From an uncultured Bacteroidales bacterium (GTDB lineage Bacteria > Bacteroidota > Bacteroidia > Bacteroidales > Paludibacteraceae), in NCBI GenBank assembly GCA_944321895.1, contig CALUNA010000010.1, forward strand, positions 1 to 64,000: a stretch of DNA of 64,000 nt, read 5' to 3'. The number at the start of each line of letters is the position of its first letter. Within the stretch, counting starts at the first letter, position 1. This document shows positions 8,741-17,648 of the stretch, in pieces. The notes beneath the pieces were generated by a model that saw nothing but the letters and a program-made list of their open reading frames with translations, ran no database searches and was not told the origin of the DNA. A program made the translations under genes and the position numbers.

Positions 8741-9973
8741 ATGGTGCTGAATTATATTTGGATAGGATTCATCCTGATAGCTTTTGTCGCGGGATGTTTG
8801 CAGTTTTTTATAAATGGCAACGTCGATGTGTTTTCCCAGATGGTCAATTCTACTTTTGATTCGGCCAAATCCGGGTTTGAGATATCCCTGGGACTGACGG
8901 GAGTGCTCGCATTATGGCTTGGCATCATGAAGATTGGCGAGCGTGGCGGTGTCGTGGCCGCTTTTTCGCGCATGGTAGCGCCTTTTTTCTGTCGTATTTT
9001 TCCTGATCTTCCCAAAAACCATCCGGCCATGGGTAGCATTTTCATGAATGTAGCCGCCAACATGCTTGGTCTGGACAACGCGGCTACACCCATGGGCCTG
9101 AAAGCCATGAAGGAAATGCAGGAAGCGAATCCCGACAAGACCAGGGCATCAAATCCGATGATTATGTTCCTGGTGCTCAATACATCCGGCCTGACCCTGG
9201 TCCCCGTCAGCGTTATGGTGTACCGCGCGCAACTGGGGGCAGCCAATCCGGCCGACATATTTCTGCCCATTCTGCTGGCAACGTTCGCCTCAACGTTTGC
9301 CGGTTTTCTGGCTGTGGCCATTTACCAGCGCATCAATCTTTGGGATAAGGTTATTTTAGGTACCCTGGGAGGGCTCTTTCTTCTGGTAGGAGGTCTTGTG
9401 TTTTTACTCAGCCGCCTGCCCAAGGAGCAGCTGTCACTCTGTTCGTCGGTCATTTCCAGTTGCATCCTGTTGTTGCTGATTGTGTTGTTCATAGGTATGG
9501 CCGCCTGGAAAAAGGTCAATGTCTATGATGCCTTTATCGATGGCGCCAAGGAGGGCTTTCAGGTAGCCATAGGCATAATTCCCTATTTGGTAGCCATTCT
9601 GGTAGCCATAGGCATGTTCCGTGCATCGGGTGCAATGGATTTTATGATTGAGGGTTTGTCGCGCTTTTTCGCATGGCTCGGTTTGAATACGGACTTTGTC
9701 GGAGCACTTCCGACCGCCTTGATGAAACCGTTGAGCGGGAGCGGTGCACGCGGCATGATGGTAGATGCCATGACACAATATGGCGCGGATTCGTTTGTTG
9801 GCCGTTTGGCATCCACCATACAGGGTTCCACTGACACGACATTTTATATATTGGCAGTTTATTTCGGTTCGGTAGGTATTAAAAATACGCGGTATGCGGT
9901 TACGTGTGGCTTGATAGCCGATGTGGTCGGTATCATTGCTGCCATTCTGATAGGATATTTGTTTTTTCATTGA
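8741..9973 (+). CDS. Fused SpmA/SpmB spore-maturation-type membrane protein
   Basis: The protein has about 410 residues, with many membrane helices and two nucleoside-recognition (Gate) domains. In Bacillus these are the separate proteins SpmA and SpmB. The N-terminal half contains the SpmA pattern (GLTGVLALWLGIMKIGERGG, then NMLGLDNAATPMGLKAM). The C-terminal half contains the SpmB pattern (GAKEGFQVAIGIIPYLV, then LPTALMKPLSGSGARGMM and GSTDTTFY). The transported substrate is unknown; in non-sporeformers this is an orphan transporter-like protein. The start at 8741 removes a leader that would begin almost at the predicted transcript start. Confidence 0.88.
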   Translation: MVLNYIWIGFILIAFVAGCLQFFINGNVDVFSQMVNSTFDSAKSGFEISLGLTGVLALWLGIMKIGERGGVVAAFSRMVAPFFCRIFPDLPKNHPAMGSIFMNVAANMLGLDNAATPMGLKAMKEMQEANPDKTRASNPMIMFLVLNTSGLTLVPVSVMVYRAQLGAANPADIFLPILLATFASTFAGFLAVAIYQRINLWDKVILGTLGGLFLLVGGLVFLLSRLPKEQLSLCSSVISSCILLLLIVLFIGMAAWKKVNVYDAFIDGAKEGFQVAIGIIPYLVAILVAIGMFRASGAMDFMIEGLSRFFAWLGLNTDFVGALPTALMKPLSGSGARGMMVDAMTQYGADSFVGRLASTIQGSTDTTFYILAVYFGSVGIKNTRYAVTCGLIADVVGIIAAILIGYLFFH

Positions 9974-9995
9974 TTTGTCAAACGTTTTGTAAACA

Positions 9996-10733
9996 ATGGG
10001 TATAGGTTTTTTGCAGAAAATATTCAAGTCCAGACGCCCGCAGGCTGTTCCGGAAACGGAATCCGTACCGACAGAAAGCCGGGAGGTATCGGAAGCACCC
10101 AAAACACCGTGGCAAACACTTGTTGCCGGCGAACTGACATCTGGAAATATCACGCAACAGGATGTGGAGTTGCTGCACGATGTGGAACTGCCGGAAATAC
10201 TGAACTACGATTCCATTGTGGCCAACCTGAAGAAAAAGGCCACGGGAGGCCGCATGAGCCCGAAAATCGGCCCGGAAAGAATAGAACGCAACAGGGCGTT
10301 TGGAGAATTTCTCCTGAAAAAGTTTGACAAACGAACCTTCAAGATACAGGAACAGAACGGGTTGTTTGACCAGGCCATCGATGAAAAAGGCAATGTGGTC
10401 ACACATCCGGCCTTGCTCTTTTCCGTCGGTAAGTCGGAAATTCCCGTCCATTTCGGGTTGGAATGCAAATGGGTAGCCCACATGTCGGAACATGGGCTCA
10501 TCTGTTCCGGAAAATCTGTTCTGGCAAGGGCCAAGGTGTTTGAGCGTGAAACCCGGATTCCGGTGTTCATGATTGTGGCCGTTGCCGGTTTACCAGACGC
10601 TCCGGAACATCTGTATGTCATTCCGGTGCGTGAACTCTTCTCGAATTATGTAGTGGCCGACCGCTTGATGTTCTACGAAAAAGATGTGGACGAGCCATTC
10701 CGTTTTGACCGGCAGAACCTGAAACTTTATTGA
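9996..10733 (+). CDS. Putative PD-(D/E)XK nuclease-like protein
   Basis: I do not recognise a named family for these 245 residues. The first 45 residues are a variable, charged and proline-rich stretch. The core from about residue 85 has features of the restriction-endonuclease fold: a helix with a conserved-looking Glu (RIERNRAFGEFLLKKF), a strand carrying E-x-K (FGLECKW, near residue 152), a helix (SVLARAKVFERET) and a strand-rich end (IPVFMIVAVAG, then LYVIPVREL). This order suits nucleases that treat modified or damaged DNA. It lies between the SpmAB gene (gap 22) and ybeY (gap 24) and is probably cotranscribed with them. The nuclease call is inference from motif order only. Confidence 0.5.
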   Translation: MGIGFLQKIFKSRRPQAVPETESVPTESREVSEAPKTPWQTLVAGELTSGNITQQDVELLHDVELPEILNYDSIVANLKKKATGGRMSPKIGPERIERNRAFGEFLLKKFDKRTFKIQEQNGLFDQAIDEKGNVVTHPALLFSVGKSEIPVHFGLECKWVAHMSEHGLICSGKSVLARAKVFERETRIPVFMIVAVAGLPDAPEHLYVIPVRELFSNYVVADRLMFYEKDVDEPFRFDRQNLKLY

Positions 10734-10757
10734 TTCCAGTCTATAAACACAACCGAT

Positions 10758-11177
10758 ATGATTAATTACTATTTGGATGATTCTTGTCCGGACTTTCCCA
10801 AGTTTAAGCGGCGTGACGTGGCCACATGGATTCATACCGTAGCAGCCGGCTATGGAAAAAGAATCGGGGAGGTGACTTTTGTCTTTTGCAACGATGAGCG
10901 TATCCTGGAAACAAACAGGCAATACCTGCACCACGACTATTATACCGATGTCATTACGTTTGACTACACGGAACAGGACAAAATCTCCGGAGATATCTTT
11001 ATCAGTATCGACACCGTCGGCTCCAATGCCCGGGAATTTGGAAACCCGTTTATGGAAGAATTGATGCGTGTCATGATTCACGGAATACTGCATTTGTGCG
11101 GGCAGGATGACCAGACACCGGAACAGCGGAAAACCATGACGGAAAAAGAAAACAAGGCGCTCTCGAAGTTACGTTGA
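10758..11177 (+). CDS. ybeY: YbeY endoribonuclease / rRNA maturation factor
   Basis: YbeY is a metal-dependent RNase involved in 16S rRNA 3' processing and ribosome quality control. The 139 residues are typical. The metal motif is HGILHLCGQDD near residue 111: the first two histidines are present, but the third ligand, usually His in H-x3-H-x5-H, is Asp. I recall the same replacement in other Bacteroidetes, so it need not mean loss of activity. The sequence DVITFDYTEQDKISGDIFIS is the conserved central region. It is the last gene of the run that starts at 8741. Confidence 0.93.
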   Translation: MINYYLDDSCPDFPKFKRRDVATWIHTVAAGYGKRIGEVTFVFCNDERILETNRQYLHHDYYTDVITFDYTEQDKISGDIFISIDTVGSNAREFGNPFMEELMRVMIHGILHLCGQDDQTPEQRKTMTEKENKALSKLR

Positions 11178-11246
11178 TGTTTTCTATTTTTTGTTAAATT
11201 CATTTTGTCCATTTCCTTTCATGGGAGCACATTGGAAGATATTATT

Positions 11247-11254
11247 TAATTTTG
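11247..11254 (+). promoter_or_regulatory. -7 promoter element of the DUF6089-uppS-bamA operon
   Basis: TAATTTTG fits TAnnTTTG and lies about 76 bases before the chosen start at 11330, in the only gap (11178-11329) ahead of this operon. No good -33 match is visible at the expected distance. Confidence 0.5.
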
Positions 11255-11329
11255 CGCCCGTATTTTGGTGTGCGGCAAAATTTTTTGCACAAAACAGCGT
11301 TCTTATCTGAAAAACCGAAACTTTCTTGT

Positions 11330-11986
11330 ATGTCACGTATATTCAGATATTGTATGGTGTCGGTATTGTTGTTGTCATTCGCAACAGAAATGCACAGCGA
11401 ACGCTACTTGTGCGAGATCGGTCCCATTGCCGGAGGTGCATACTATGTGGGCGATGCCACACCAGTGGTTTTCCAACATGTGCGACCGGTCTATGGTGCA
11501 GCCTTTCGGTATAAATTCGATTCGCGATGGTCATTGGCCCTGAAAGGACAACACGGTGACATTGAGTACGAATTCTCGGATGAACTGTACAGGAATGAAA
11601 TAACCACGCTGGACGTAGCCGGAGAATTCAACTTCTTCAAGATGGAACGCAATGTCTACGACAGCAGTTGCAAAAATTACTCGCCGTATCTGAATATCGG
11701 AATAGGCGTCAGCCTGTCAGGAACCCAAAACAATTTGGGCATTTATACGCCGGTCGGAATCGGATTCAAGTGGAACATTGTTCCGCTGATAAACCTGCAA
11801 ATAGAATGGCAGCACCAGTTCTACCTGTCTGACAAGCTGGAGGGCAACGATGCATTGGCCAATTCGTACAAACTGAACGGAACGAATTTTTTAAGAAACG
11901 ATATGTTTTCAACAATAACATTCGGTATCACAGTGAACTTGTGGAAAGAACGGGACGTGTGCCGGATGTGCGATATGTTCTTATGA
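11330..11986 (+). CDS. DUF6089-type outer-membrane beta-barrel protein
   Basis: The 218 residues carry a signal peptide (to about residue 22) and alternating aromatic/hydrophobic strands such as YGAAFRYKFDSRWSLALKGQ, SPYLNIGIGVSLSG and TPVGIGFKWNIVPLINLQIE. This is the pattern of a small eight-stranded OmpA/OmpW-like barrel. The family (DUF6089) commonly precedes uppS-bamA in Bacteroidales; its task is unknown. The start at 11330 gives a proper signal peptide, while the frame is open to 11252. Its stop overlaps the uppS start (ATGA at 11983-11986), which implies translational coupling. Confidence 0.8.
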   Translation: MSRIFRYCMVSVLLLSFATEMHSERYLCEIGPIAGGAYYVGDATPVVFQHVRPVYGAAFRYKFDSRWSLALKGQHGDIEYEFSDELYRNEITTLDVAGEFNFFKMERNVYDSSCKNYSPYLNIGIGVSLSGTQNNLGIYTPVGIGFKWNIVPLINLQIEWQHQFYLSDKLEGNDALANSYKLNGTNFLRNDMFSTITFGITVNLWKERDVCRMCDMFL

Positions 11987-12735
11987 TCTGGGAAGAAAGA
12001 ATAGACAGAAGCAAATTGCCAGACCACGTTGCCATTATCATGGATGGAAACGGGCGATGGGCGCAAGAACGCGGCTATAACCGTATATACGGTCATCAGC
12101 ATGGCGTCGATTCGGTACGTGAAGCTACAGAAGCAGCCGCCGAGCTCGGTATCAAATACCTGACGTTGTACGCTTTTTCTACAGAAAACTGGAACCGCCC
12201 TTCCGATGAAGTGGAAGCCCTGATGGGATTGCTTGTCGACACGATAGAAAAGGAAACCCCCACGCTGAACAAAAACAATGTCCGCCTTCTGGCCATAGGA
12301 GACCTGGCCCGTTTGCCGCAGCCGACAAGGGAAAAATTTGAACGCTGCATGGCCGATACGGCCTCCAACACCGGCCTGCGTCTGGTTCTGGCCATTAGCT
12401 ATTCGTCCCGTTGGGAAATAACGGCCGCCATGAAACAAATGGCCGCCGAGGTTGCGGCAGGCAAATTGACACCGGAACAGATAAGCGAACAGGTCGTCGC
12501 GGCACATCTGAATACGAAGGATATACCAGACCCCGACCTGCTGATACGCACAAGCGGCGAACAACGCATAAGCAATTTCCTTTTGTGGCAGCTGGCCTAT
12601 TCCGAATTGTTCTTTACAAAAGTCAATTGGCCTGATTTCAGAAAAGAGCAATTCTACGATGCAATATTTGCCTACCAACATCGTGAACGCCGATATGGCA
12701 AAACAAGTGCCCAGATAACCCCGAAGCACGATTGA
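11983..12735 (+). CDS. uppS: Undecaprenyl diphosphate synthase (isoprenyl transferase)
   Basis: This cytoplasmic cis-prenyltransferase makes the C55 carrier lipid used for peptidoglycan and for the O-polysaccharide encoded further on. From the ATG at 11983 the protein has 250 residues, the family norm. HVAIIMDGNGRWA carries the catalytic Asp (residue 21) and the substrate loop. LTLYAFSTENWNRP and RTSGEQRISNFLLWQLAYSE are the other conserved motifs. The ATG overlaps the previous stop. An upstream GTG in the same frame at 11941 would add 14 residues with no family support. Confidence 0.96.
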   Translation: MIWEERIDRSKLPDHVAIIMDGNGRWAQERGYNRIYGHQHGVDSVREATEAAAELGIKYLTLYAFSTENWNRPSDEVEALMGLLVDTIEKETPTLNKNNVRLLAIGDLARLPQPTREKFERCMADTASNTGLRLVLAISYSSRWEITAAMKQMAAEVAAGKLTPEQISEQVVAAHLNTKDIPDPDLLIRTSGEQRISNFLLWQLAYSELFFTKVNWPDFRKEQFYDAIFAYQHRERRYGKTSAQITPKHD

Positions 12736-12749
12736 AGCTGGATTTTGAT

Positions 12750-15410
12750 ATGAACAACAGAAACATGCCTAACCGAATTTTAGTTTCATTATTCCTTTCT
12801 GCAGGGGTGCTGATGCCTGTTCGTGCGCAACAGAATGCAACAGATACAATACAGGATACAATGCCGGATACAATACGGCAGGACATTCCTGCAAAAAACA
12901 TATATATAGACTATGCTGCACCCCAGACATGCGAGATAGCGGAAATCAAGGTTGTAGGCGCAGACAACTTTGAGGATTTTGTGCTTATCGGATATTCCGG
13001 TCTGGCCGTAGGGGATGTGATTGACGTTCCCGGAGAAAAAATAACCAATGCCGTGCAGCGTTTCATGCGCCAGGGACTCTTCTCGGATGTCAAAATAAAG
13101 GCAACGGACATTAGGGACGGCAAGGTATGGCTTACCATAGAACTGACGCAGCGGCCACGTGTTTCCGAAGTCAATTACATCGGCCTGAAGAAATCCGAAC
13201 AGGAAGATCTGGAAATAAAAGTCGGCATAGTAAAGGGCAACCAGATTACTCCCAACATATCCGGCCGGGCAAAAGTACTTGTGAAGAACTATCTGGAAGA
13301 AAAAGGCTATCACGATGCACAGGTAGATGTCTATCAGCGCGATGCGGAGGAGCCCGGAAACGTGATTGTGGATGTGGTGGTTGACAAGAAACTGAAAACC
13401 AAAGTCAGCGAAATACATATTACGGGTAATGAGGCCTTGAGTTACAACCAAATAAACAGGGCCATGAAAAAGACAAACGACAACCACATACTGAACTTTT
13501 TCCGCACAAAGAAATTCGTGACCGAAGAATATGAAAAAGACAAAATAGCCTTGATAGACAAGTACAACGAGATAGGTTATCGTGATGCATGTATCGTGGC
13601 TGACAGTGTTGTCCCCTCCAAAGTGGAAGAAGGAAAGGTCGATGTGTACATAACCGTGGACGAAGGAGAAAAGTATTATTTCCGTGACATACAATGGATA
13701 GGCAACACGCTTTATCCGCATGAATACCTGTCGGCAGTTCTGGGCATCAAGAAGGGCGATGTCTATAACCAGAAGCAACTGACCGAACGCTTGATTGAAG
13801 ATGACGACGCCGTGAGCAAGCTCTATAACGACCGCGGTTATCTGTTTTTCAACGTGGAGCCGGTGGAGGTGCAAATTGCAGGCGACTCCATTGACCTGGA
13901 AATGCGCATGTATGAAGGCAAGCCGGCCACCATCAATGAAATAAACATAGCCGGAAACACAAGGGTTTACGAAAATGTCGTACGCCGTGAACTGTACACC
14001 AAACCCGGCCAGCTGTACAGCCAGTCGTTGATTATGCGCTCCCTGCGTGAACTGGCGCAAATGGGGCATTTCGACCAGGAAAAACTGGTGCCCGACATAC
14101 AGCCGAATCCGGAAGATGGCACGGTGGATATCACCTATCAGCTGGAAACCAAAAGTTCGGACCAGGTTGAGTTCTCTCTGGGTTGGGGAGCCACCGGAAT
14201 AGTAGGAAGCATTGGTGTGAAGTTCAGCAATTTTGCAATCCAGAACCTGTTCAAACCGGAAACCTACCGCATCGTACCCCAGGGAGAAGGGCAGACATTC
14301 TCGGTCAATGCACGGACCAATGCCAGCTATTATTCATCGGCCAGCATATCCTTCCTGGAGCCCTGGTTAGGCGGCAAACGTCCGAATTCGCTTTCCACAT
14401 CCATCTTTTTCGCTTCCCAATCGGGCATGAGCGACCGTTATTATTCGAACCTGAGCAGTTATTATCAGAACTACTATAACTACTATTATTATGGCTACGG
14501 TGACAGTTACTACAACAGTACACTTTACGGCAATGAAGCCGACCCGGAAACCTACATGCGCACTCTTGGAGTCAGCGTCGGATACGGAAAACGTCTGAGC
14601 TGGCCGGATGACTATTTCCAGTTCTATGGCGAGCTGTCCTACCAAATGTACATGCTCAGCAACTGGCCGTCGTATTATTTGCGTGTGACGGATGGCGTAT
14701 GTCATGACCTGGCCCTGAATCTGGTGCTGAGCCGGAACTCCATTGACAACCCCATATATACCCGGCGAGGTTCAACCTTTACCCTGGGCTTGAAAATAAC
14801 GCCTCCCTATTCGGTGATAAACGGCAAGGATTATTCGAAAATGGATGATGAGGAGCGCTACAAATTCATCGAGTATCACAAATGGACATTTTCTGCCAAA
14901 ACATTTACTCCGCTGACCCGTGATGACAAGTTGGTGCTGATGGCACGTGCCGAGTTCGGATATGTAGGTCATTATAACGAATATGCCAAATCACCGTTCG
15001 GGCTTTACTACATGGGCGGCGATGGCATGTCATCCTATTCCACGTACGCCACCGAATATATCGCATTCCGCGGTTATGATCCCGGCGCGCTGACTCCATA
15101 CGATTTGGAAACAGGTTATCAGGCCGGTTATCTCTATAACAAGTTCACACTGGAAATGCGCTATCCCATCTCCCTGGAGCAGAACGCTACCATATGGGCG
15201 CTGGCATTTGTGGATGCAGGAAACTGTTTCAGTTCCATCAAGGATTACAATCCGTTCAATCTGAAACGTTCAGCGGGAGTCGGCGTACGTATCTATCTGC
15301 CCATGTTCGGTTTGATGGGTATCGACTGGGCATATGGCTTTGATGCCATTAGCGGAACAAAAGACTATAGCGGCAGCCAGTTCCATTTCGTACTGGGTCA
15401 GGAATTGTAA
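12750..15410 (+). CDS. bamA: BamA outer-membrane protein assembly factor
   Basis: BamA folds and inserts beta-barrel proteins into the outer membrane. The product has 886 residues: a signal peptide ending near VRAQ, an acidic Thr/Asp linker, POTRA domains over about residues 60-460, and a 16-strand barrel. The barrel region has GLGV-type turns, the FRGYDPGAL motif (the (V/I)RG(F/Y) class of strand 6/loop 6) and a C-terminal strand ending FHFVLGQEL. Near residues 562-590 an extracellular-loop position is strikingly tyrosine-rich. The ATG at 12750 is preferred to the in-frame TTG at 12732. It lies 14 bases after uppS and upstream of two Skp genes. Confidence 0.95.
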   Translation: MNNRNMPNRILVSLFLSAGVLMPVRAQQNATDTIQDTMPDTIRQDIPAKNIYIDYAAPQTCEIAEIKVVGADNFEDFVLIGYSGLAVGDVIDVPGEKITNAVQRFMRQGLFSDVKIKATDIRDGKVWLTIELTQRPRVSEVNYIGLKKSEQEDLEIKVGIVKGNQITPNISGRAKVLVKNYLEEKGYHDAQVDVYQRDAEEPGNVIVDVVVDKKLKTKVSEIHITGNEALSYNQINRAMKKTNDNHILNFFRTKKFVTEEYEKDKIALIDKYNEIGYRDACIVADSVVPSKVEEGKVDVYITVDEGEKYYFRDIQWIGNTLYPHEYLSAVLGIKKGDVYNQKQLTERLIEDDDAVSKLYNDRGYLFFNVEPVEVQIAGDSIDLEMRMYEGKPATINEINIAGNTRVYENVVRRELYTKPGQLYSQSLIMRSLRELAQMGHFDQEKLVPDIQPNPEDGTVDITYQLETKSSDQVEFSLGWGATGIVGSIGVKFSNFAIQNLFKPETYRIVPQGEGQTFSVNARTNASYYSSASISFLEPWLGGKRPNSLSTSIFFASQSGMSDRYYSNLSSYYQNYYNYYYYGYGDSYYNSTLYGNEADPETYMRTLGVSVGYGKRLSWPDDYFQFYGELSYQMYMLSNWPSYYLRVTDGVCHDLALNLVLSRNSIDNPIYTRRGSTFTLGLKITPPYSVINGKDYSKMDDEERYKFIEYHKWTFSAKTFTPLTRDDKLVLMARAEFGYVGHYNEYAKSPFGLYYMGGDGMSSYSTYATEYIAFRGYDPGALTPYDLETGYQAGYLYNKFTLEMRYPISLEQNATIWALAFVDAGNCFSSIKDYNPFNLKRSAGVGVRIYLPMFGLMGIDWAYGFDAISGTKDYSGSQFHFVLGQEL

Positions 15411-15431
15411 ATTTTTTAAAACAGATATGCT

Positions 15432-15947
15432 ATGAAACGAGTAATTTTGTCAATCATTCTTTTTACGGTTTGCTTGTCATTTGTGTCGGCACAGAAATAT
15501 GCCCTGGTGGATATGGAATATATCATGAAGAATATTCCGGCATACGAAACAGCTAATGAACAGTTGAACATGGTTTCGAAAAAATGGCAGAAGGAGGTGG
15601 AAGCCTTGTTGCAGGAAGTGCAGACCATGTATAAAAACTATCAGACGGAGCTGGTTTTCCTGTCGGAAGACATGAAGGTGCAGCGTGAAGAGGAAATCGT
15701 GGCCAAGGAAAAGGAAGCCAATGAACTGAAACGGAAATATTTCGGGCAGGATGGCGAACTTTTCAAAAAACGCGAAAGCCTGATCAAACCCATCCAGGAT
15801 GAAATATATACCGCAATTCAGGAAATAGCCAAGGACAAGGGCTATGACATGGTGCTGGACAAAACCACAACCATCAGCCTGATCTATTCAGTGCCCAAGC
15901 TGGACATAAGTGATATTGTGCTGGAAAAGTTGGGCTATTCAAAATAA
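15432..15947 (+). CDS. Skp/OmpH-family periplasmic chaperone (first copy)
   Basis: This 171-residue chaperone is expected to carry unfolded outer-membrane proteins to BamA. It has a signal peptide cleaved after about FVSAQ. The segment KYALVDMEYIMKNIPAYETA is the OmpH N-terminal signature. A long charged coiled coil follows (residues 45-120), then the C-terminal strand region DMVLDKTTTISLIYSVPKLDIS. It is 21 bases after bamA and in the same transcript. The next gene is a shorter paralogue. Confidence 0.9.
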   Translation: MKRVILSIILFTVCLSFVSAQKYALVDMEYIMKNIPAYETANEQLNMVSKKWQKEVEALLQEVQTMYKNYQTELVFLSEDMKVQREEEIVAKEKEANELKRKYFGQDGELFKKRESLIKPIQDEIYTAIQEIAKDKGYDMVLDKTTTISLIYSVPKLDISDIVLEKLGYSK

Positions 15948-15960
15948 ATTTGTAATTTTG
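15930..15960 (+). promoter_or_regulatory. Internal promoter before the second skp
   Basis: TTG at 15930-15932 and TAATTTTG at 15953-15960 are 20 bases apart, a good Bacteroidetes promoter. It overlaps the end of the first skp gene and should allow separate expression of the second copy. Confidence 0.6.
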
Positions 15961-16020
15961 CAAACAGTTCGACGGATGCACGAAATTTAGTAGAAACAAA
16001 TAAAGGAAAAACAGAAAAAC

Positions 16021-16521
16021 ATGAAAAAGTTTATTGTAGCAGTTTTATTGGCCTTGCCTTTCAGCCTGTTTGCCCAGGATAAACTGGGATATATCAATAC
16101 CGGTGAGTTGATTACACAAATGCCGGAGTATGCGGAAAACCAGAAAGCTCTTGAGGAGCTGGCAAAACAGTATGAAGATGAGTTGCTCAAAATGCGTGAA
16201 GAGTATTACAGCAAAATCAAGGATTTCCAGGACAACCAGGCTACCATGCCAGATGCCGTGAAAGAAGCACGTCAAAGTGAAATATTGGAACTGGAACAAC
16301 GCATTACCACATTCCAGAATACGGCCAATACAGGCATACAGCAGAAACAGGAAAGTCTTTTTGCCCCGTTGTTTGAAAAAGTGAGAACCGCCATCAGCGA
16401 AGTCGGCAAGGAAAACGGATTTACCTATATCTTCGATTTGTCGACGCAGGCAATTGTTTTCCAATCGGACAAGGCACAAAACGTATTGCCCCTCGTGAAG
16501 GCAAAACTCGGGCTGAATTGA
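16021..16521 (+). CDS. Skp/OmpH-family periplasmic chaperone (second copy)
   Basis: The protein has 166 residues, with a signal peptide ending near LFAQ. The OmpH signature KLGYINTGELITQMPEYAEN follows, then a Glu/Lys/Gln coiled coil (residues 40-110) and a C-terminal sheet segment (FTYIFDLSTQAIVFQSD). Its likely role is the same as its neighbour's, chaperoning outer-membrane proteins, perhaps with different clients. A promoter at 15930-15960 and the terminator at 16552-16589 frame it. In many Bacteroidales murI follows here; in this window a polysaccharide locus follows instead. Confidence 0.9.
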   Translation: MKKFIVAVLLALPFSLFAQDKLGYINTGELITQMPEYAENQKALEELAKQYEDELLKMREEYYSKIKDFQDNQATMPDAVKEARQSEILELEQRITTFQNTANTGIQQKQESLFAPLFEKVRTAISEVGKENGFTYIFDLSTQAIVFQSDKAQNVLPLVKAKLGLN

Positions 16522-16551
16522 TTCGAAAATAATAGAGAGATGATACTTTCT

Positions 16552-16589
16552 GAAGACGCGGGATGTTTTTCCGGCGTCTTCTTTTTTTT
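16552..16589 (+). terminator. Terminator of the uppS-bamA-skp operon
   Basis: The stem gaagacgc (16552-16559) pairs with gcgtcttc (16574-16581) and is followed by eight T residues. It separates the outer-membrane assembly operon from the polysaccharide locus. Confidence 0.88.
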
Positions 16590-16765
16590 CTGGCAAAATT
16601 GGAGGTACATGTTTTCTGCACGCTATAATGCGGCTGGAATGTTGTAACACCTTTGGTCGCGTTGATTACAACAGCCTGCTGCAGCCGGAGCAACTGCTGG
16701 GTCGCATCCGTGGTTCCTGTCAGGAGATGACGGATATTTCCGACGGGGATATTATAACAAAAGGC

Positions 16766-16795
16766 TTGTGTTTTGCAAAAAAATATGTACCTTTG
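16766..16795 (+). promoter_or_regulatory. Promoter of the polysaccharide locus
   Basis: TTG (16766-16768) and TACCTTTG (16788-16795) are spaced by 19 bases. The predicted start of transcription, near 16802, lies only about 17 bases before the ATG at 16819, so there is almost no leader. I see no UpxY-type antitermination gene and no invertible repeats here. Confidence 0.65.
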
Positions 16796-16818
16796 CCGTC
16801 CGAATCTATTCTGGCATA

Positions 16819-17643
16819 ATGTGTATTGGAAATAAATATAGCCCGTTCTTTTTATTCTTGATTCTGCTTTTGAGTTCCTGCGTTACCACGCGGCAGGTCA
16901 ACTACATGCAGAAGCCTGCAGGCAATATACCATCATATGCGGATACCGTAATGTTTACGGATTATTCGGTACAAAAAGGCGACCGTTTGTATATCCGTGT
17001 CTATTCTACCAACGAAGAAACCAACGCCTATTTCAACAGCGGCATGGATGCCACAACTTTGGTCCGCATGATGAACACGACAAACTCAACCACGACATCC
17101 ATGGAGCTCTACACCTATCTGGTGGATGATAACGGTGAAATAACCTATCCCATGATAGGAAATGTGTATGTGCGCGGCCTGGATTCCCGCCAAATTAAGG
17201 AACAGCTGGAAGACAGGCTGGCCGAGGTCGTGAGTGATATTTCCGTCGAGGTCAAGATTATAAACCGGACATTCAGTGTCATAGGTGCAAAATATACCGG
17301 GAAATATGTGATACCCAAGGAAAAACTGACCATATTCGAGGCTCTGGCCATGGCCGGAGACATAAGTACTTATGGCGACAGGAGCAAAGTGCGTATTATC
17401 AGGGAAACGGACTCCGGAACAACGGTCAAAATGTTTGATGTCCGGAGCGAAGACATCATCAATTCCGAGTTTTATTACATTGAGCCGAATGATGTGATTT
17501 ATGTCCAGGCCATGGACAGGCAGATATTCGGTGCTACATCCTTGGCTTCCGTGATTTCCATTACGGCATCAACGGTTTCTTTCGGCATCTTTTTGTATGC
17601 CTTTATCGATGATTATATTGTACAACCTGTCAAGAACCGGTAA
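16819..17643 (+). CDS. Wza-type polysaccharide export lipoprotein (copy 1)
   Basis: This is a predicted outer-membrane export channel component for the glycan made by this locus. The 274-residue product has a lipoprotein signal ending LLLSSC. A Poly_export domain runs from the phrase YSVQKGDRLYIRVYS to about residue 150, then a SLBB domain with FSVIGAKYTGKYVIPKEKL and ALAMAGDISTYGDRSKVRII. A C-terminal hydrophobic segment (about residues 243-262) could be the membrane anchor. The frame is open up to a GTG at 16768, but that lies within the promoter. It is followed five bases later by a second, related gene. Confidence 0.88.
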   Translation: MCIGNKYSPFFLFLILLLSSCVTTRQVNYMQKPAGNIPSYADTVMFTDYSVQKGDRLYIRVYSTNEETNAYFNSGMDATTLVRMMNTTNSTTTSMELYTYLVDDNGEITYPMIGNVYVRGLDSRQIKEQLEDRLAEVVSDISVEVKIINRTFSVIGAKYTGKYVIPKEKLTIFEALAMAGDISTYGDRSKVRIIRETDSGTTVKMFDVRSEDIINSEFYYIEPNDVIYVQAMDRQIFGATSLASVISITASTVSFGIFLYAFIDDYIVQPVKNR

Positions 17644-17648
17644 CAGCT

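Noticed and set aside
16628-16819. Frame of 63 codons between the skp terminator and the polysaccharide locus
   Set aside because: No family resemblance, and it spans the promoter of the next gene. I considered a murI or UpxY remnant and saw no motif for either.
16540-16830. Invertible promoter or UpxY/UpxZ control of the polysaccharide locus
   Set aside because: These are common in Bacteroides capsule loci, but I see no inverted repeats flanking the promoter and no UpxY or UpxZ gene.
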